This document shows positions 36,039-44,852 of a DNA stretch of 64,000 bases, piece by piece. The stretch comes from Gillisia mitskevichiae. GTDB lineage: Bacteria > Bacteroidota > Bacteroidia > Flavobacteriales > Flavobacteriaceae. The stretch's first letter is position 1. The number at the start of each line of letters is the position of its first letter. Under the pieces are notes generated by a model that worked only from the letters and a program-made list of their open reading frames with translations, had not been told where the DNA came from and ran no database searches. A program made the translations under genes and the position numbers. The DNA lies in contig NZ_RBLG01000002.1 of the NCBI RefSeq assembly GCF_003634585.1, positions 992,001 to 1,056,000 of the forward strand. The letters run 5' to 3'.

Positions 36039-36926
36039 TCAATCCTTGTTTTCACGAGGATGGGATTTCCTATACACTTTGCTTAGTTCTGCAATGTTGC
36101 TGTGGGTATAGACCTGTGTTGACGCTAAACTGGAATGACCTAATAACTCTTTAACAGAGTTTAAATTTGCTCCATGATTTAACAAGTGTGTTGCAAAGGA
36201 GTGCCTTAAAATATGAGGACTCTTTTTTAGCTTGTTAGATGCTTCACTAAAGTAATTATTTATAATCCTATAAACAAGAGTTTCATATATTTTATCGCCC
36301 TTTTCCGTTAGAAATAATTCAGTATTATTTTCAGAAGTTATTTTATCTCGGAAACCCAAATAAAATTGAAGCTGTTTACAAAGCTCTGGTAATAAAGGGA
36401 TATATCGCTCCTTATTTCTTTTCCCCAGTACTTTGATCAATCTATTCTGAAGATCAAGATCTTGCAGTTTTACACCTACAAGCTCCGAACGCCGAATGCC
36501 TGTAGCATAAAACATGGTAACTATAGTAAGATCTCGGGAGGTTTTAAAAGAATTTGGAACAATAGAAGAAACTACATCTTCAATTTCCTTTTCAGAAAAA
36601 GGAATCTGCACGCTCTTTTTTGTTTTAAGTGATTTATGGCTGGCTAAAGGAGTTGCAAATAACTGGTTCGTTCTTACCAAATATTTATAATAAGCCTTTA
36701 AAGAAGCTACTTTACGGTTCACACTACTATTAGCAATACCAGAATTAACTAAACTTACTATCCAGTTTCTAATTTGAGGGTAATTTACAAGGATCAAGTC
36801 TTCTTGATCGAACTCTTTATATATAAAATCTCTAAATGAGTCCAGATCGGCCTTATACGCTTTTACCGTATGCGCTGAGTATTTTTTCTCTAATTGAAGA
36901 TATTCTAAAAAGTGAGATATGGGCAT
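36039..36926 (-). CDS. xerC: Tyrosine recombinase, XerC/XerD family
   Basis: 295 residues: N-terminal SAM-like core-binding domain (1-90) and catalytic domain with the full set R145 (GIRRSE), K169 (LGKRNKERY), H238 and R241 (HILRHSFATHLL), H264 (LGHSS) and nucleophile Y273 (QVYTH). The family resolves chromosome dimers at dif. Being in a conserved housekeeping place next to rpsU and hpf, with no attachment repeats or cargo nearby, it is the cellular recombinase rather than an integrase. The ATG follows directly on the U run of the terminator behind rpsU, so its transcription probably depends on readthrough. Confidence 0.9.
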   Translation of the reverse strand: MPISHFLEYLQLEKKYSAHTVKAYKADLDSFRDFIYKEFDQEDLILVNYPQIRNWIVSLVNSGIANSSVNRKVASLKAYYKYLVRTNQLFATPLASHKSLKTKKSVQIPFSEKEIEDVVSSIVPNSFKTSRDLTIVTMFYATGIRRSELVGVKLQDLDLQNRLIKVLGKRNKERYIPLLPELCKQLQFYLGFRDKITSENNTELFLTEKGDKIYETLVYRIINNYFSEASNKLKKSPHILRHSFATHLLNHGANLNSVKELLGHSSLASTQVYTHSNIAELSKVYRKSHPRENKD

Positions 36927-36975
36927 AAAAAAAACTGTTGGTAAACAAAGTTATAAAACTTTGACTCACCAACAG
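36927..36975 (-). terminator. Terminator after rpsU, abutting the xerC start
   Basis: On the minus strand an 8-bp outer stem (36935-36942 with 36968-36975) and a 7-bp inner stem (36946-36952 with 36957-36963) are followed by eight T and then immediately the xerC ATG. Confidence 0.75.
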
Positions 36976-37081
36976 TAGTTTATCTTGGATACCCTTTAAC
37001 GGGTTCGATTTAGTTTTCTATTCAATAGAAAGAAGACTTATCGAAACTAGATTTTAACAGGGTTACCCCTAAATCAAATCT
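36976..37081 (-). other. Structured 106-base spacer after rpsU
   Basis: No reading frame is visible. It contains paired-looking segments (GGGTAACCC near the rpsU stop, CCCGTTAAAGGG near 36990-37005, TTCTATTCAATAGAA at 37016-37030) and then the terminator hairpin. It could be a structured 3' UTR or a small RNA released from the rpsU transcript; this is a suggestion only. Confidence 0.35.
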
Positions 37082-37276
37082 CTAGATCTCTTCCTTATCT
37101 CTTAAGTTCTGAATGTATTGAGCTTTTTGTAACTGGGCTCTATTCACAACAGAAGGCTTCGAAAATGCTTGTCTGCTTCTTAGCTGACGCATAGTTCCTG
37201 TTCTATCAAATTTACGTTTGAAACGCTTTAGCGCTCTATCGATATTCTCTCCGTCTTTAACTGGTATAATTAACAT
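37082..37276 (-). CDS. rpsU: 30S ribosomal protein bS21
   Basis: 64 residues, basic and helical, with the bS21 N-terminal pattern MLIIPVKDGENIDRALKRFKRKF. In Flavobacterium ribosomes bS21 helps hide the 16S anti-Shine-Dalgarno tail, and rpsU itself is one of the rare mRNAs with a strong Shine-Dalgarno, allowing autoregulation (published for F. johnsoniae). This copy has exactly that architecture: promoter, ~25-base leader, and a 13-base complement to the 16S tail placed 7 bases from the ATG. Confidence 0.95.
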   Translation of the reverse strand: MLIIPVKDGENIDRALKRFKRKFDRTGTMRQLRSRQAFSKPSVVNRAQLQKAQYIQNLRDKEEI

Positions 37277-37279
37277 AGT

Positions 37280-37292
37280 ATCACCTCCTTTC
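37280..37292 (-). promoter_or_regulatory. rpsU: Extended Shine-Dalgarno of rpsU
   Basis: The minus strand reads GAAAGGAGGTGAT, complementary over 13 bases to the 3' tail of bacterial 16S rRNA (ATCACCTCCTTTC), with 7 bases between GGAGG and ATG. No comparable site precedes any other gene I checked in the window. Confidence 0.9.
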
Positions 37293-37308
37293 GTTAGAAA
37301 TTAAAGCG

Positions 37309-37338
37309 CAAAGATAATTGATTTCATTAACCTCGCAA
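37309..37338 (-). promoter_or_regulatory. Promoter of rpsU
   Basis: TTG (37336-37338) and TATCTTTG (37309-37316) on the minus strand, spacing 19, giving a leader of about 25 bases that contains the Shine-Dalgarno. Confidence 0.65.
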
Positions 37339-37384
37339 CCTTTATTTAAATAATTTTATTTTATATAGTATCTAATTGCTAAAC

Positions 37385-38554
37385 CTAGTGAGCAGCTGGC
37401 TTATACTCTTTTTTATCTATCACCATTTTAGCGATAATCTCTCTTAGGATCTCTGAAGTTCCACCTCCAATTGGTCCTAACCTACTATCTCTAAGCAATC
37501 TTGCCATAGGATATTCTTCCATATAGCCATAACCTCCTAATAATTGCAAACAGTCATAAATAACCTTGTCCGCCATTTTTGTTGAAAGCAATTTAGACAT
37601 ACTTGCTTCTTTAACCACATACACACCATCTATCATTCTCTTAACGATAGAATAATTAAACTCCTTACACATTTCAACTTCACTTGCCATTTCCGCAACA
37701 TTATGTCTTAATGCCTGAAATTTATCTATGGTTTTTCCAAATGCCATACGTTCACCCATGTAATTGATAGCGTAATCTAGAGCAAATTCTGCTCTTGCAT
37801 GAGCGTTCACTCCCATGATCAACCTTTCAAAAGCAAAATGCTGCATTATGTAGTTAAAACCTTTGTCTTCATCTCCCATTAAGTTTGATGCCGGAATCTC
37901 TACATTATCAAAAGCAATTTCTGCTGTATCTGAAGCTCTCCATCCTAGCTTATCTAACTTAGTAGATGATATTCCAGGAGTATCTCTATCCATAAGAAAG
38001 ATGCTCATTCCTTTTCCACCCTTATCTGGGCTGGTTTTGGCTGCAACAACTAAATAGTCTGAGTAAACACCGTTCGTAATAAAGGTTTTTGAACCATTAA
38101 TTACATATTTATCTCCTTTTTTAACTGCAGTAGTTCTCATTGCTGCCACATCAGATCCTCCAAAAGGTTCTGTAATACACAAACATCCTATTTTTTCCCC
38201 TGCAATACTCGGAGCCAAATAATTCTTTTTAATTTCCTCACTACCTTCAACGTTTAAATGCGTCATTGCTAAATAAGAATGCGCCCACATTGCAGCAGCA
38301 AAACCTCCAGAATTAATTTTCTGAAGCTCTTCTAAGAAGATCACCGTATAGAACAAGTCTAATTCTAAGCCACCATATTTTTCAGGGTATGTTAACCCAA
38401 AATATCCCATCTCTCCAAACTTCTCCCAGATAAAACGCTCTATGGTTCCAGTTTTCTCCCATTTCTCTATATGTGGAACAACTTCTTTTTTTAAAAATTC
38501 TTGAAAACTCTTTCTAAAAAGTTCGTGTTCCTCGGTAAAATACATGCTATTCAT
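37385..38554 (-). CDS. Acyl-CoA dehydrogenase
   Basis: 389 residues with the three-part ACAD fold: N-terminal helices (FTEEHELFRKSFQEFLKKEVVPHIE), the middle beta domain with the FAD/substrate signature CLCITEPFGGSDVAAM (about 140-155), and C-terminal helices with QLLGGYGYMEEYPMARLLRDSRLGPIGGGTSEILREIIAK. The gene could start at the second ATG three codons in. It oxidises an acyl-CoA to the 2-enoyl-CoA in fatty- or amino-acid degradation; chain specificity cannot be read. No beta-oxidation partners lie beside it. Confidence 0.92.
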   Translation of the reverse strand: MNSMYFTEEHELFRKSFQEFLKKEVVPHIEKWEKTGTIERFIWEKFGEMGYFGLTYPEKYGGLELDLFYTVIFLEELQKINSGGFAAAMWAHSYLAMTHLNVEGSEEIKKNYLAPSIAGEKIGCLCITEPFGGSDVAAMRTTAVKKGDKYVINGSKTFITNGVYSDYLVVAAKTSPDKGGKGMSIFLMDRDTPGISSTKLDKLGWRASDTAEIAFDNVEIPASNLMGDEDKGFNYIMQHFAFERLIMGVNAHARAEFALDYAINYMGERMAFGKTIDKFQALRHNVAEMASEVEMCKEFNYSIVKRMIDGVYVVKEASMSKLLSTKMADKVIYDCLQLLGGYGYMEEYPMARLLRDSRLGPIGGGTSEILREIIAKMVIDKKEYKPAAH

Positions 38555-38694
38555 AAAGTATAATTCTATAATATTAGGGTAGATATAAAACTAAAGATCA
38601 GGTAATACTAGTATTTTTCTTTGGAAATATATCTCAACAAATTCATAGGAAAACAGAATTTACACAAATTAAGTTCTTACCTAATTCCGAATTC

Positions 38695-39573
38695 CTATTC
38701 TAAGGTCAAATATAACGCTATTCTATCTATTTTTTCTGAAGGAAACCCCTTAATTTTTGCCAATTCTTCAAACGAGCTTATTCTTTCATGGAGTATTCTA
38801 TAATTGATGATCTCTCTAGCCAACTCGTAATCCAGATAGGGAACGGAGGCGATTTCTAGCACAGAAGCCTTATTAATACTGTAAATAACCAAATCTGTCG
38901 GTTTAAATACTGAGAAATTATTTAGTAGTTCATTTCTTGTTTCAAAGTTTAATCCATAAATATCTTTTAACTGAAGATCTGAAATAAACCCTCCAATTTT
39001 TAATCTATACTTTATAATTCTTGTTGCTAACACCTCACCAATTCCCTTTACACTAATTAGTTCTTCCAAAGTTGCTGAATTTAGATCTAGTCCGGCACTT
39101 TTAGCAGAACTAGCTATGGAAAAAAGTGTTTTATTCTCTCCTTGTTTAGATTTTTTAACCCAATCTGGAAATTTAAAATAAGGAGAAATTTTATTTAAAA
39201 GACTATCTGAAACCAAAGTGACTTTTTGAAATTCTTCGGAGGAATTCACCCACTTATTAGATTTTCTAAAAAGAAGTAATCTATCTATTTCATCTACAGA
39301 CATTCCCAGAGTATAGCCTTTATAATCTGTAATTAAATTAGGATTAAAAGGATATATCTTTACTTCTGAATCTGCCAGCGCAACTTGCTTTAAAGAATCT
39401 ATCTGTATTTGATACTGGGCAATTCTTGCAGTATCTTCTTTATTAATATCCATTTCAGAATTAAAATCCACGAAGAAATAAACTAGCTGAAAAATAATAA
39501 TGATCAACACCAATAAAAAGATCCCGTTTTGCTGACTCTTACTGAAGATAAAATGCGATCCTAAATTGCTCAT
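38695..39573 (-). CDS. Membrane-anchored ComEA-type helix-hairpin-helix protein
   Basis: 292 residues. One N-terminal transmembrane helix (about 16-34), a linker, then three or more HhH units: LDLNSATLEELISVKGIGEVLATRIIKYR (about 166-194), YSINKASVLEIASVPYLDYELAREIINYR (about 230-258), and weaker ones between and after. HhH repeats bind DNA backbone; ComEA relatives act in DNA uptake, but in Bacteroidota this architecture is common and not proven to serve competence. Transcribed alone. Confidence 0.82.
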   Translation of the reverse strand: MSNLGSHFIFSKSQQNGIFLLVLIIIIFQLVYFFVDFNSEMDINKEDTARIAQYQIQIDSLKQVALADSEVKIYPFNPNLITDYKGYTLGMSVDEIDRLLLFRKSNKWVNSSEEFQKVTLVSDSLLNKISPYFKFPDWVKKSKQGENKTLFSIASSAKSAGLDLNSATLEELISVKGIGEVLATRIIKYRLKIGGFISDLQLKDIYGLNFETRNELLNNFSVFKPTDLVIYSINKASVLEIASVPYLDYELAREIINYRILHERISSFEELAKIKGFPSEKIDRIALYLTLE

Positions 39574-39653
39574 AATTAATACTTCGGAATTAAATCTAGT
39601 ATTAAATTAAGTCATTTTTTTGAACTATCAACGAATTGAATAATGGAAACGAA

Positions 39654-39689
39654 AAATCCCACATTACCAATAGAGGTAATGTGGGATTT
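39654..39689 (-). terminator. Intrinsic terminator of the AGCS symporter gene
   Basis: A perfect 15-bp stem (39654-39668 with 39675-39689, loop of 6) followed on the minus strand by T. Confidence 0.9.
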
Positions 39690-39709
39690 ATATATTAATC
39701 TTTACTTAT

Positions 39710-41335
39710 TTACATTTTCTTTTGAAGATCATCTGCTCCATCTTCTATAGCCTCTTCTTTAATACTTATAGCTTTTAGATACTTTGTAAGTTCTTTCTTT
39801 ATCACCGGAGTTAAAAACAAGACTCCAATAATATTTGGTACAACCATCGCAAAGATCATTGCATCAGAAAAATCAATTACCGCACCTAGACTTATAGAAG
39901 CTCCTATAACAACAAATACTAGGAACAATGCTTTATAAACTAGATCTGTAACTTTTCCTTTACCAAAAAGATATACCCAACCTTGCATTCCATAATAAGA
40001 CCAAGAGATCATAGTAGAAAAAGCAAATAAGATTACTGCTATAGTAAGTATAATAGAGAAATGTGGAATTACACTATCAAATGCAATTGCAGTTAGCTCT
40101 ACCCCTTCTGTAATTGGCACTCCGTAAGTCATGAATCCACCTTCTAGGTTCGTAATAATAATTACCAAAGCAGTCATTGTACATATAATTACGGTATCCA
40201 CAAATGGTTCTAGTAACGCAACAATCCCTTCACTTGCCGGATATTTAGTTCGAACTGCCGAGTGAGCAATTGCAGCAGATCCAACACCTGCTTCGTTAGA
40301 GAAAGCTCCACGACGAATTCCTTGTATCATAACACCTACTAATCCACCTGCTATTCCTAATCCAGAAAACGCACCTTCATATATTAATGCAAAAGCATTA
40401 TCTATTAAATGCCAGTTAGCCCCTAAAATTATAAGAGAAGCTAGAACGTATATCCCAGCCATAAAAGGAACTACTTTCTCTGTAACACTAGCAATTCTTT
40501 TAATTCCCCCTATAATAACCACAGCTACTAAACCTGCCATCACTAAACCAAAATAAAAGCCTGCATTTCCACCAGTCAATTCAAAAAGCTGAACAAATTG
40601 TGCAGCAGCTGGATTGGCCTGAAACATATTTCCACCACCAAATGATCCACCAATAACAAAAACAGCGAATACAACGGCTAAAACTTTTCCTATTTTTCCA
40701 AATCCTTTTTCTTTAAGTCCTTTACTTAGGTAGTACATTGGTCCTCCATATACAGTACCATCTTCTCCAACATCTCTATATTTAACACCAAGAGTACACT
40801 CCGCAAATTTTGAAGCCATTCCTAAAAATCCAGCTAAGATCATCCAGAAAGTTGCTCCTGGTCCTCCAATAGAAAGAGCTACGGCAACCCCTGCAATGTT
40901 ACCTAATCCAACTGTTGCAGATAAAGCAGCAGTTAATGCCTGAAAGTGAGAAACCTCTCCATCTGCACCATCATCCCTTATTGTTTCAATAATATTTTCA
41001 CCTTCATTTGGTGTAGCATCACCGTATAAGGTACTTGCACCATGTTTTTCTATGTCTTCATATTGACCCTTAACAACTCTAAATGCAGTGATAAATCCGG
41101 TGACATTAATGAATTTAAAATAAACAGTAAGATACAATGCACCACCAACCAATACTATAAGCACCCACGGAATTTGAAAGGTTTCCGAAAAAGGAATTTC
41201 GTAAAAAATTAGATCTACAAACCAGCTTGTATATGCGCGAAAAGTCTCGTCTATTACTTCTGAAGTGGTTTGTTCCTGTGCGAATGTTAGTAATGGAGTA
41301 ATTATTGCAAATAAGGAAAATAAAATTTTCTTCAT
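39710..41335 (-). CDS. Sodium:alanine (AGCS) symporter
   Basis: 541 residues with about 11 transmembrane helices. AGCS hallmarks: HFQALTAALSATVGLGNIAGVAVALSIGGPGA (about 130-160), the GGPMYYLSKGL loop, GGSFGGGNMFQANPAA and RRGAFSNEAGVGSAAIAHSA. It imports alanine or glycine with Na+. The extreme N terminus looks like a cleavable signal (LLTFAQEQ), followed by a ~30-residue periplasmic stretch before the first conserved helix; AGCS proteins from Bacteroidota often have this. Monocistronic with its own terminator. Confidence 0.92.
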   Translation of the reverse strand: MKKILFSLFAIITPLLTFAQEQTTSEVIDETFRAYTSWFVDLIFYEIPFSETFQIPWVLIVLVGGALYLTVYFKFINVTGFITAFRVVKGQYEDIEKHGASTLYGDATPNEGENIIETIRDDGADGEVSHFQALTAALSATVGLGNIAGVAVALSIGGPGATFWMILAGFLGMASKFAECTLGVKYRDVGEDGTVYGGPMYYLSKGLKEKGFGKIGKVLAVVFAVFVIGGSFGGGNMFQANPAAAQFVQLFELTGGNAGFYFGLVMAGLVAVVIIGGIKRIASVTEKVVPFMAGIYVLASLIILGANWHLIDNAFALIYEGAFSGLGIAGGLVGVMIQGIRRGAFSNEAGVGSAAIAHSAVRTKYPASEGIVALLEPFVDTVIICTMTALVIIITNLEGGFMTYGVPITEGVELTAIAFDSVIPHFSIILTIAVILFAFSTMISWSYYGMQGWVYLFGKGKVTDLVYKALFLVFVVIGASISLGAVIDFSDAMIFAMVVPNIIGVLFLTPVIKKELTKYLKAISIKEEAIEDGADDLQKKM

Positions 41336-41441
41336 TATTACTTAGAGTTTATTAAGTTAAAAGGTTAAAAAAATTGAGATGGCAAGATGAATAAAAATTT
41401 CAGTATTTCAAATTTTTACTCGTTAAAATGTTAAATAATTA

Positions 41442-42452
41442 CTAAACGTGATACAGTTGCTTCAACTTATCTATCTGATTCGGTCTTCCTATCAATATTA
41501 ATTTAGAATCTTTTTTTAGCACCATTGAGGGTTCTGGATTAACTATATATTCTCCATCTGCAGATTTATAACCAATAATGGAACATCCCGTTTTTTTCCT
41601 AAGATCTAAGTCCATAATAGCTAACTCAACTCCATCGGTACAAATTTTCTCGAAAGGCACCTGCTCAACATTTATACTGTCATGCTCTCCTGATACCGAT
41701 AAATTATCTAAAAATTCTACTAAATCTGGAACCACGACTAAAGACGCCATATGGTCTCCTCCTATTTTATCTGGCATAATCACATTGTCTGCCCCTGCTA
41801 GTTTCAGTTTCTGATAACTAGATTCTTCGGTAGCCCGACTAATAATTTTAAGTTTCGGATTTATTTGTCTAGCAGAAAGCACTATAAAAAGATTATCGGC
41901 ATCACTCGGTAAGGCACAAATTAATGTGCTTGCATTTCTAATTCCTGCTCTTATAAGAACCTCATCTTCACTTGCATTTCCATGAATGAATAACAAATGG
42001 TCTTCAGAATATCTATCAACAATTTCTTCGTTAAGTTCTATAATTACAAAAGGCTGTTTGTAGGCCATTAATTTTTGAACAGCTTGTTTTCCATTTCTTC
42101 CGTAACCACAAACTACAACATGATTTTTCATTGTCTTTACTTTTTTCTGAACTCGTTTCTCCCTTAAGTTACCAATATTATTTTTGCTAAAAACATGTTC
42201 TGTGATAACCGAAAACGCATATCCCAAAATAAAAACACTTGATAAGATAAGTGCAGATGTAAACATTTTTTCAGCAGGGTCTAATGGTCTAACCTCACCA
42301 TAACCCACTGTAGCAACTGTAATAACGGTCATGTATATTGCGTCTATCCAAGTATACTCTGAAAGAAATCTAAAGCCAAGTACTCCGGTAAGAAAGACTA
42401 TAAATACAAGAATTATCGCACCGTAAATTTTAGAACTTATTAGAAATCTCAT
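41442..42452 (-). CDS. Two-helix potassium channel with RCK (TrkA-N/TrkA-C) domains
   Basis: 336 residues: two transmembrane helices (about 9-28 and 64-85) around a pore loop with selectivity filter TVGYGE (48-53), then a Rossmann RCK domain (HVVVCGYGRNGKQAVQKL, 111-128; acidic VIIELNE; GNASEDEVLIRAGI) and a C-terminal TrkA-C domain (about 255-336). This is an MthK/Kch-type ligand-gated K+ channel. Its ATG overlaps the stop of the PspC-like gene by 4 bases. Confidence 0.93.
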   Translation of the reverse strand: MRFLISSKIYGAIILVFIVFLTGVLGFRFLSEYTWIDAIYMTVITVATVGYGEVRPLDPAEKMFTSALILSSVFILGYAFSVITEHVFSKNNIGNLREKRVQKKVKTMKNHVVVCGYGRNGKQAVQKLMAYKQPFVIIELNEEIVDRYSEDHLLFIHGNASEDEVLIRAGIRNASTLICALPSDADNLFIVLSARQINPKLKIISRATEESSYQKLKLAGADNVIMPDKIGGDHMASLVVVPDLVEFLDNLSVSGEHDSINVEQVPFEKICTDGVELAIMDLDLRKKTGCSIIGYKSADGEYIVNPEPSMVLKKDSKLILIGRPNQIDKLKQLYHV

Positions 42453-42679
42453 AAATCGAATACTGAAGTGCGTTTAGTATAAACCAAGTCTTTCAATTTA
42501 AGCCAAAAAGCAAAGGTGAGATAAAAAGCAAAACCCAGTCCTAGGGTTGCAAATGAAAGATAAATAAAAAAAAGCCTGATGGTTTTTGCGCGTATACCAA
42601 GCTTATCTGCTAATCTTGAGGAAACATAAAAACCGTTTCGCTCAAAGTAATGTCTTATGGAATATACAAGTTTTAACAC
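42449..42679 (-). CDS. PspC-domain small membrane protein
   Basis: 76 residues. It matches the PspC layout: basic N terminus with GFYVSSRLADKLGIRAKTIRLFFIYLS and one to two hydrophobic helices (about 34-60). PspC proteins sense membrane stress in proteobacteria, but many Bacteroidota copies are unassigned. The start must be GTG (42677-42679): an in-frame TGA lies two codons upstream and there is no ATG. A TATATTTG box (42684-42691) ends only 4 bases before it. It overlaps the K+ channel gene by 4 bases, suggesting coupled expression and a shared membrane role. Confidence 0.75.
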   Translation of the reverse strand: MLKLVYSIRHYFERNGFYVSSRLADKLGIRAKTIRLFFIYLSFATLGLGFAFYLTFAFWLKLKDLVYTKRTSVFDL

Positions 42680-42700
42680 AATTCAAATATAATCATTATT

Positions 42701-43984
42701 CTAGACCATTCCTTGAATAAGTTTTACACCAAGCCCGCATTGTAAACATGCATTTTTATCGCAGTATTCATTCTTTAACTGAATTAAAGCTTGTGAACGA
42801 TAAGAATTAGTAGCGGTTTTAGATCTTAACGTATTAAAATTATCTACTATCCCATTCTTTTCAGGCAAGATCTGTTCTATAATTTGAAGACTTGCAGTGA
42901 CATCTTTATCTCCAGTTTCCTTTTGATAACAATACTTGAAGGGAACGATGGTATTTATTATTAAAAGATCAATAAAATTATTCGTGAGTTTCTTCTTTCT
43001 TACTTTATGATCTTTTTTGAATGTATAATGAGTTTCCCAGAATTCTGAGGTGCAAGCATTAAAAAGCTCATAAATATCTTCCTTACTGTTACAATTAATC
43101 ACTTCTGAAAATAAATGTGGAATTTTACTATAAAGTTGTGCTAATTGCGACAAACGGATAGTAGGAAAATTATCTGGGCGCAATCTAAAATAGTGAGGTT
43201 TTAAAACAGAATAAGTATCTAGTTTGAATTTTTGTTGTAAAAATTGATGTTCTAATTTTAAGGAAGCGAAATAGGAATTCTCTACATTTTCATTAAGTAA
43301 ACCAGCTTGCCCCAAAAATAAAGCTTCCATTGTAAACGCAGATTGCCCAAGTTTTTGGATCACTTTAAAATCTATATTATTTGCGATACTCTCAAAAGAA
43401 TCGGCATTAACTTTTAATCCAAAATTCCGAAAGAGCAATTTAAAAAGGACTTCTTCCCAGTTATTCTCTGTAGACTTCAGCATTTCGAGGATCTTAACGG
43501 ACTTCTTTTCTAATCTTTCAAAATAAACCCGCTCTAACCAATTATCAAGTGTGAAATCATCAAAAAGATGAAAATCCTTTTCACAGTTTATCCATTTTTT
43601 TGTTCCATTTAGCAACAAAGATTTATATCTATCTAGAGACTCTGGATGCACTAGGTCTTTTAACTCTAAGGTTGGGATTGCAGAATTGTCCTTTCTAAAA
43701 ACCTCCACATCATCTTCCCATACTACATGCAAAACAACATTATCATAATTTGAGTCAATTTCATGCCGATGTAGATACCAGTCTGAAGATCTTAAATGAA
43801 TCTCCACATTTCCCGCCCAAAGCTGATCGTTAATTTTAATTTTTGCGTTGAAAAAATCTGGACCGGAGTTATGATTGTGAATACCAACATCTAATATGGA
43901 TAAATCCGAATTATTAGAAGTTTTAGCTTTTCTAAAATCGAATTTTTTGAATTTCCAGAGATAATGTAGAAAGTCTTCTTGCAT
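42701..43984 (-). CDS. DUF2851 family protein
   Basis: 427 residues. The conserved DUF2851 start is clear: a short N-terminal FLHYLWKFKKFD, then VGIHNHNSGPDFFNAKIKINDQLWAGNVEIHLRSSDWYLHRH (about 33-75) with many His/Asp that look like a nuclease- or metal-site pattern, then HVVWEDD. The C-terminal end has a CxxC-like pair (ACLQCG). The beta-rich N-terminal part recalls PD-(D/E)XK-like folds, but that is only an impression. Function is unknown. Confidence 0.85.
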   Translation of the reverse strand: MQEDFLHYLWKFKKFDFRKAKTSNNSDLSILDVGIHNHNSGPDFFNAKIKINDQLWAGNVEIHLRSSDWYLHRHEIDSNYDNVVLHVVWEDDVEVFRKDNSAIPTLELKDLVHPESLDRYKSLLLNGTKKWINCEKDFHLFDDFTLDNWLERVYFERLEKKSVKILEMLKSTENNWEEVLFKLLFRNFGLKVNADSFESIANNIDFKVIQKLGQSAFTMEALFLGQAGLLNENVENSYFASLKLEHQFLQQKFKLDTYSVLKPHYFRLRPDNFPTIRLSQLAQLYSKIPHLFSEVINCNSKEDIYELFNACTSEFWETHYTFKKDHKVRKKKLTNNFIDLLIINTIVPFKYCYQKETGDKDVTASLQIIEQILPEKNGIVDNFNTLRSKTATNSYRSQALIQLKNEYCDKNACLQCGLGVKLIQGMV

Positions 43985-44045
43985 AAAATAAATGTAAAGC
44001 TTTTACATTTATCTTATTGAAGCTTAATACGTTAAAATATAATTT

Positions 44046-44747
44046 TTATAGCTTTTTAAAAATGTCCTCCACAAACAGATCTACCCAAAGTGAATACATT
44101 TTGCCGCTTGGATGAAGACCGTCATTTGCCACTAAAGATCTATCTGACTTTGCCATTTTAGAAATTGGCGTAATATTATAATACTTAAGATCAAACTGAG
44201 CAGATACTTTTTTTAGAATAGCATTAAATTCCGCTATTTCCCGTCCTATTTCTTCAGCATTCGATGCACCAAATGGAGTAGCTCCATAATCTGGAATACT
44301 AACTATAAAAACACCCTCCTTTCCATTTTTAGACTGTTCTATTGCTTCCGTAAAAATAGTATTAAGATCTCCTTCATAATCTACAATAGACTTATTTTGA
44401 TATTGATTATTCACTCCAATTAAAACAGAAACGAGATCATATTTCTCGTTACCAAGATTGGCATCCATTGCATTAAGTAAATTATCTGTGGTCCAACCAG
44501 TTTTCGCAATTATCTTAGGAGAATTTATTTTTAAATCTTTCTCCCGCAGTTTTTTAACAAGCTGAACAGGCCATCTCACATCTTCAGAAACGCTTTCTCC
44601 AATGGTATAAGAATCGCCAAGTGCCAAGTAACTCAAGTTATCTGGACTATCTGGGACCTCACTTTCTTCAGGCTTCAAAGCTTCCGAAGAGCTACTACAA
44701 CTCATCATAAATATGAGCAAGCCTAAAACAATTAAAACTGATCTCAT
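44046..44747 (-). CDS. SGNH/GDSL hydrolase lipoprotein
   Basis: 233 residues with an SPII signal (FMMSC, Cys17). GDSL block I LALGDSYTIGE holds nucleophile S46; block II Gly is in the TGWTTDNL region; block III reads GVNNQY (Asn in place); block V DGLHPSG provides the Asp-His pair. It is an envelope esterase or acetylhydrolase; the substrate (acylated glycans, lipids) is not determined. Transcribed alone. Confidence 0.9.
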   Translation of the reverse strand: MRSVLIVLGLLIFMMSCSSSSEALKPEESEVPDSPDNLSYLALGDSYTIGESVSEDVRWPVQLVKKLREKDLKINSPKIIAKTGWTTDNLLNAMDANLGNEKYDLVSVLIGVNNQYQNKSIVDYEGDLNTIFTEAIEQSKNGKEGVFIVSIPDYGATPFGASNAEEIGREIAEFNAILKKVSAQFDLKYYNITPISKMAKSDRSLVANDGLHPSGKMYSLWVDLFVEDIFKKL

Positions 44748-44852
44748 TAGCTACTAATTTATAATTGAAAAGTAATTTAATTCTGAATGCAAGCAATCCA
44801 TTTTAATAAACTTATAAGAGTTCAAATTATTATATTTATGAAAATTTAAATT

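Noticed and set aside
36039-36926. Tyrosine recombinase as a sign of an integrated element
   Set aside because: It lies in a housekeeping context (hpf-xerC-rpsU), there are no attachment repeats, cargo genes or composition change, so it is the cellular XerC/D.
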